NCBI GenBank assembly: GCA_002358575.1
Contig: DEPD01000136.1
Coordinates: 1 to 64,000, forward strand
Direction of reading: 5' to 3'
Length of the DNA: 64,000 nucleotides
Origin: Lachnospiraceae bacterium UBA3401
Lineage (GTDB): Bacteria > Bacillota > Clostridia > Lachnospirales > Lachnospiraceae
The notes below the pieces were generated by a model. The model saw only the letters and a list, made by a program, of their open reading frames with translations. It searched no databases and was not told the origin of the DNA. A program made the translations under genes and the position numbers. Every line of letters starts with the position of its first letter. The stretch's first letter is position 1. Of the stretch, positions 60,522-64,000 are shown piece after piece.

Positions 60522-60728
60522 TTAAGTAGATGCAACACTTTTTTGTATCTGTTCAAGCTCTATCAGTTTTTTGTATGTCTGGTCACCTTTAACACTCTTT
60601 TTAGTTAGTGGAATGGTAAATATCCCCAGGTTAATACCAACTGACTTAGATACTGCCGCATTGAACTCCGCTTCGTCGCATATTCCATATTCAGTTTTCA
60701 AAATTTCTTTCATTTTGGCAATATCCAT
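60522..60728 (-). CDS. Small early phage protein
   Basis: A 68-residue protein beginning MDIAKMKEILKTEYGICDEAEFN. ATG at 60726-60728 behind GGGTAGGTG. The pattern occurs in early phage operons; function unknown. Confidence 0.6.
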   Translation of the reverse strand: MDIAKMKEILKTEYGICDEAEFNAAVSKSVGINLGIFTIPLTKKSVKGDQTYKKLIELEQIQKSVAST

Positions 60729-60737
60729 TGATAACAC

Positions 60738-61235
60738 CTACCCTTTTAATGCTTTCTCGCCAACAAGCTTTATCTCATTGATAACAAACACCATATCATC
60801 CAGCTTTTGGAGAATAGCTTCCATTTTCGGTTTCTCATCATCACTGATTATTCCATCGGCGGCAATATCCACAAAGCTGTTCTTCATTTTTTTAAGTTCT
60901 TCAGAATCGAACTTCTGTATCAACCGCAATGCAATTCCTTCAATACCTTTCGCCTCAGTTGCAAGTGGCATCTGCCTCCCAATCGGACATTCACATTTGC
61001 AGTACCTATACTTCAATTCCGGACAGTTATACAGATCAGCCATAAGAACTATCTTGTCTACCGGAACAACCTTCGTATTCCCTAATTCATAATCAGCCAG
61101 GGTGGAAACGGAAATTCCAAGCAGTTCTGCGGCTCCTTCTCTACTAAATAGCCTCTCGTTATATATTGCAGCCTCTTTTCTCGCCCGAAAGTACACATTA
61201 TCATTGCCTTTCGTGGAGTCTTTTCCCATGTTCAT
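60738..61235 (-). CDS. HTH transcriptional regulator
   Basis: A 165-residue protein. Residues ~20-75 form an XRE-type HTH (RLFSREGAAELLGISVSTLADYELG), followed by a Cys-rich patch (ELKYRYCKCECPIG) and a helical C-terminus. It probably regulates early genes or replication. The start is uncertain among GTG/ATG codons close together. Confidence 0.75.
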   Translation of the reverse strand: MNMGKDSTKGNDNVYFRARKEAAIYNERLFSREGAAELLGISVSTLADYELGNTKVVPVDKIVLMADLYNCPELKYRYCKCECPIGRQMPLATEAKGIEGIALRLIQKFDSEELKKMKNSFVDIAADGIISDDEKPKMEAILQKLDDMVFVINEIKLVGEKALKG

Positions 61236-61257
61236 CACCAGTCTTTCTTGTTATAAT

Positions 61258-61470
61258 TTAATTACCATTTAACGAGCAGGCAGTTTCTGGTATATTAAGC
61301 ACATCACTAATTACTTTTACCACTGGCTCAGAGTAAGCTCGACCATTGATTACAGCGGAAGTATATTCCCTAGATCTACCTATTTTTTTAGCCAACTCCT
61401 CAACCGTCAGATCCGATTCAATCATCGCTATCTTTGCCTGCTTACACCAAGGCGATAATACTTTTCGCAT
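61258..61470 (-). CDS. Cro-like HTH protein
   Basis: A 70-residue XRE-type protein (LTVEELAKKIGRSREYTSAVINGRAYSEPV) directly divergent from the CI-like repressor. It is the first gene of the leftward early operon and should act as Cro or excision-linked regulator. ATG behind GGAGAAAGG. Confidence 0.82.
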   Translation of the reverse strand: MRKVLSPWCKQAKIAMIESDLTVEELAKKIGRSREYTSAVINGRAYSEPVVKVISDVLNIPETACSLNGN

Positions 61471-61627
61471 TTATCCTTTCTCCTTTCATTACAAATTTGT
61501 AATTTACATTTTCGCAATTCTTTAGTAAAATAAGAATATACTCTGCCTTTCGTATGGTTTTTTGCTAACCTTCCAAAGTGTGCTTTTGCCAAACGATTGG
61601 TTTTAGTGTTTTGTAATTTACAAATAT

Positions 61628-61656
61628 ATCATAACTGGAAAATTCGAGTTTGTCAA
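61628..61656 (-). promoter_or_regulatory. Early leftward promoter
   Basis: Minus strand TTGACA (61651-61656) and TATGAT (61628-61633) with 17-base spacing, a near-consensus promoter about 160 bases upstream of the Cro-like gene. The spacer holds operator half TGGAAAATTCGAG, so repressor binding would block RNA polymerase. Confidence 0.75.
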
Positions 61657-61679
61657 TATATGTTTTGGAATTTTCCAAA
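61636..61679. promoter_or_regulatory. Repressor operator pair
   Basis: TGGAAAATTCGAGTT (61636-61650) and TTTGGAATTTTCCAAA (61664-61679, perfect 7-bp arms) sit between the early promoter and the repressor start. The same pair recurs at 8338-8389. They are the likely binding sites of the CI-like or Cro-like protein; the palindrome also covers the region just before the repressor ribosome site, allowing autoregulation. Confidence 0.7.
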
Positions 61680-61699
61680 TATTTTTACGAGGTGTTTTT

Positions 61700-62077
61700 A
61701 TGTCTGACTTACTGGAACGTGTTTACCAACTTATGAACAAACATGACATCAAACCTACCCAACTGGCAAAACAGCTTGGAATGTCAACTTCCACATTCAC
61801 GGACTGGAGCAAAGGCAAAGGCTCTCCTTCCTTAAAGGCAGTTATGCAGTTTGCTGAGTACTTTGATGTATCACTGGACTATCTTGTCTATGGCAATGGA
61901 CATCAAAACCAGAACATAGTAGTGGAAATTTCCAATCCAGAAGACGATGCACTGCTAAAGTTATTTCATAGACTTTCTCCAGAACTCCGCTTAAAAGCAA
62001 TCAGTTACATCGAGGGAATGTTAGCAGCCATGCCTTCATCTGCTTCTACGGAAGACACTGTAAAATTATCAAGTTGA
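61700..62077 (+). CDS. CI-like XRE repressor
   Basis: A 125-residue repressor with an N-terminal HTH (YQLMNKHDIKPTQLAKQLGM, then STSTFTDWSKGKGSPSLKAV) and a short C-terminal helical tail (LLKLFHRLSPELRLKAISYI). It lacks the S24 autocleavage domain, so induction is not by classic RecA cleavage. It maintains lysogeny by binding the flanking operators. ATG behind CGAGGTG. Confidence 0.85.
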   Translation: MSDLLERVYQLMNKHDIKPTQLAKQLGMSTSTFTDWSKGKGSPSLKAVMQFAEYFDVSLDYLVYGNGHQNQNIVVEISNPEDDALLKLFHRLSPELRLKAISYIEGMLAAMPSSASTEDTVKLSS

Positions 62078-62151
62078 ACGATTACAAAAAAAAGCAGTAA
62101 TATGTTATGTGCGACTATTATGGAATAAAAGAAGCAATACAGACGATGGAG

Positions 62152-62180
62152 AGAAACGCCTGAGAAATCGGGCGTTTCTT
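62152..62180 (+). terminator. Terminator between repressor and integrase
   Basis: AGAAACGCC and GGGCGTTTCT pair with a 9-base loop and end in TTT, just before the integrase ribosome site. It could partly separate integrase from repressor transcription. Confidence 0.55.
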
Positions 62181-62195
62181 TATGGAGGTGATACT

Positions 62196-63911
62196 ATGGC
62201 TTATACCAAACTAAAACAAACAAATCCAAGGGTGGCTATCTACGTTCGAGTATCCACCCTCCACCAAATAGACAAAGACTCGCTACCGATGCAGAAACAG
62301 GACCTTCTGGCATATGCAAAACTCATGCTTGATACTGAAGACTGCATTATCTTTGAAGATGCTGGATACTCTGGCAAGAACACTGACCGCCCAAAGTTCC
62401 AGGAAATGATGTCTCAAATTCGGACCGGAGGTTTTACCCACCTACTGGTATGGAAGATTGACCGTATTTCCAGGAACCTACTGGACTTCGCAACTATGTA
62501 TAATGAACTAAAAGACCTTGGCGTGATTTTCGTAAGCAAAAACGAACAATTTGACACATCTACTGCTATGGGAGAAGCAATGCTCAAAATTATCTTAGTT
62601 TTTGCAGAACTGGAACGAAATATGACTTCAGAACGTGTTACCGCAACCATGATTTCCAGAGCAAATAACGGTCTGTGGAACGGCGGAAGAATACCTTACG
62701 GTTACGATTACGACTACGACACCCATGAGTTCACTCCGAGCGAAACGGAAGCTCCAATCGTGCGGCTGATACATGACCTTTACGAGAAGGAACGCTCCCT
62801 AGTCCGGGAGTCTCGCATACTGAACTCCAAAGGATACCGCACAAGAACCGGTAACGAATGGAACCCTGTCTCCCTCCACATTATCCTCCACAACATCTTC
62901 TACTGCGGAGACTATCGGTACAATGTATTAAAAGAAGGCGATAGGCAAAAGGTCAAGGACGAGTCCGAATGGATAACGATTGAGAAACACCATCCTCCTA
63001 TCATCACCAGGGAGCAAAAGGAGCGAATCACATCTATTTTGGATATGCGTTCTAAACAATATCGTTCTGGGCGAAGGCGTAACAGTGGTCGCCATACACA
63101 TATATTTGGCGGTCTTGTTATTTGCGGAAACTGTGGTTCTTTCATGGTGAACAGCATCGGAAACAAAAAAGATTGGTCTTACACCAGATACCTATGTCCG
63201 TCTAAACGTAAAAGCAGCACCATCTGCACCGGAAAATCCACCTCCGATCCAATAATTGGCGAATTTGTCTTAAACTACATACTGAATATGCTGAACGCAC
63301 AAAAGAACTTCGAGAATATCTTCTCCCCGGATGACCTACAAGCTGCTCTGTTAATCGGAAACACCTTTTCATACATTGACGGTATAGAGCCGGATGGAGT
63401 GCTTGATTTATACGACATTCTGGCTTCGGGGAAGGTCCAGGGAGCAGTATTCGGCAAAGGGGCGAACATCAAACCAAAGGATGCTGAAGATAGCAAAATC
63501 ACCTCTCTAAGAGCTGAAAAGCAGAAGATGGAACGTGCATTAGACAGACTCCGCAACCTCTACCTTTATTCTGAGGATGCCATGTCTGAGAAGGAATACA
63601 TCATCCAGCGTACAATTCTTACTGAAAAACTGGATGAAATCAATGACGAAATCGGCATGATGCAGTCGGATGAATGGCAGCAATCAATGGGAGACGAAAT
63701 GTTCATCGCCAAGGCAAGCGAGTTCATCATCAGCCAAAAGCTGACCGACCGGAACTACATAAACTACAAACGGCTGGCTCAGTCCGTAGATGCCGAAGTC
63801 CTACGCAACTTCCTCACCAGCATTATTGACAGCATTATCATAACAGACGGCATGGTCCAGCGTATCACTTTCAAAAATGGACTGGCTCATTCTTTCGTCT
63901 TCAAACAATAG
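62196..63911 (+). CDS. Large serine integrase
   Basis: A 571-residue large serine recombinase. The catalytic domain carries AIYVRVSTLHQID (Ser nucleophile) and GYSGKNTDRPKFQEMMSQI, then WKIDRISRNLLDF. The Recombinase domain follows (RIPYGYDYDYDTHEFTPSE and ILHNIFYCGDYRYNVL), with a zinc ribbon (VICGNCGSFMVNS ... CPSKRKSSTICTGKST) and a C-terminal coiled coil (EKQKMERALDRLRNLYLYSED). It integrates and, with a directionality factor, excises the phage. ATG behind GGAGGTG is chosen over an upstream frame. The phage attachment site is usually next to this gene, so attR should be within the last ~90 bases. Confidence 0.93.
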   Translation: MAYTKLKQTNPRVAIYVRVSTLHQIDKDSLPMQKQDLLAYAKLMLDTEDCIIFEDAGYSGKNTDRPKFQEMMSQIRTGGFTHLLVWKIDRISRNLLDFATMYNELKDLGVIFVSKNEQFDTSTAMGEAMLKIILVFAELERNMTSERVTATMISRANNGLWNGGRIPYGYDYDYDTHEFTPSETEAPIVRLIHDLYEKERSLVRESRILNSKGYRTRTGNEWNPVSLHIILHNIFYCGDYRYNVLKEGDRQKVKDESEWITIEKHHPPIITREQKERITSILDMRSKQYRSGRRRNSGRHTHIFGGLVICGNCGSFMVNSIGNKKDWSYTRYLCPSKRKSSTICTGKSTSDPIIGEFVLNYILNMLNAQKNFENIFSPDDLQAALLIGNTFSYIDGIEPDGVLDLYDILASGKVQGAVFGKGANIKPKDAEDSKITSLRAEKQKMERALDRLRNLYLYSEDAMSEKEYIIQRTILTEKLDEINDEIGMMQSDEWQQSMGDEMFIAKASEFIISQKLTDRNYINYKRLAQSVDAEVLRNFLTSIIDSIIITDGMVQRITFKNGLAHSFVFKQ

Positions 63912-63923
63912 CGAGACAAAAAC

Positions 63924-63952
63924 ACCCAGAAGACTATATATCTCCTGGGTTT
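63924..63952. terminator. Terminator after integrase
   Basis: ACCCAG(A) and CTGGGT pair with a ~15-base loop, followed by TTTCTT. It is 12 bases beyond the integrase stop. The remaining bases to 64000 show no gene and may contain attR. Confidence 0.65.
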
Positions 63953-64000
63953 CTTATCTGTCTCATTTTCGCCTTTTTCTTACAACAGATGGGATTTATA

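Noticed and set aside
63912..64000. Search for an att core shared with the left side
   Set aside because: By eye no convincing direct repeat links this stretch to 3154-3429 or 9270-9536; serine integrase cores can be two bases, so none is claimed.

Overview
The window is AT-rich DNA with strong AGGAGG-type ribosome sites, TTGACA/TATAAT promoters, and gene families typical of gut Clostridia. A Lachnospiraceae-like Firmicute is my inference. Nearly all of it is one large temperate-phage genome. Two host-type genes lie at the left edge: a GH127 beta-L-arabinofuranosidase and a calcineurin-like phosphoesterase, at about 0.1-3.2 kb.

Layout, left to right. 3.4-9.5 kb is an accessory or conversion region: a Rha-type regulator, a ribbon-helix-helix protein, a 404-residue Cys-motif protein, a lipoprotein, a BrnT/BrnA toxin-antitoxin pair, and a 136-residue protein whose promoter region carries copies of the phage repressor operators. 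It also holds a gene fragment and a three-repeat degenerate CRISPR-like array. 9.5-11.5 kb is the lysis module (amidase, two small membrane proteins, XhlA-like protein). 11.5-17.2 kb is a shufflon-like tail-fibre locus: one expressed fibre gene, three silent C-terminal cassettes in convergent pairs, four inverted recombination sites and a tyrosine recombinase. An IS4-type insertion sequence sits inside the expressed C-terminus. 17.2-30.3 kb encodes a contractile PBSX-like tail (baseplate, LysM protein, tape measure, frameshifted chaperone, tube, sheath). 30.3-43.4 kb encodes the connector, capsid, scaffold/protease, a MuF-type protein with a toxin-like tail, a Mu gp29-like portal and a fused small/large terminase. 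43.5-47.6 kb holds a cluster of ParB-like, PIG-L-like deacetylase, WbqC-like and TET-associated-type glycosyltransferase genes that looks like a DNA-base hypermodification module. 47.9-61.5 kb is the leftward early region (late regulator, many small genes, PAPS-reductase-like protein, RusA, replisome organiser with iterons, ERF annealing protein, DUF1351 protein, Cro-like HTH). 61.7-63.9 kb carries the rightward CI-like repressor and a large serine integrase.

How it works together. Repressor operators overlap a consensus leftward promoter at 61.63 kb, so repression would silence the early operon. Related operators recur 53 kb away at 8.34-8.55 kb, which ties the left accessory region to the same phage. 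Three copies of an unusual promoter (TTGACA, 16-17 nt, TACGwT, then a triple-ACG block) drive genes at 44.8, 44.0 and 8.3 kb and may form a separate regulon. The fibre locus can in principle present four different receptor-binding tips. At present the expressed tip is truncated by the IS, so inversion may be needed to restore a complete fibre.

Limits. I could not identify attL or attR. Functions of many small early genes are not recognisable. All family names come from reading motifs, not from searches.
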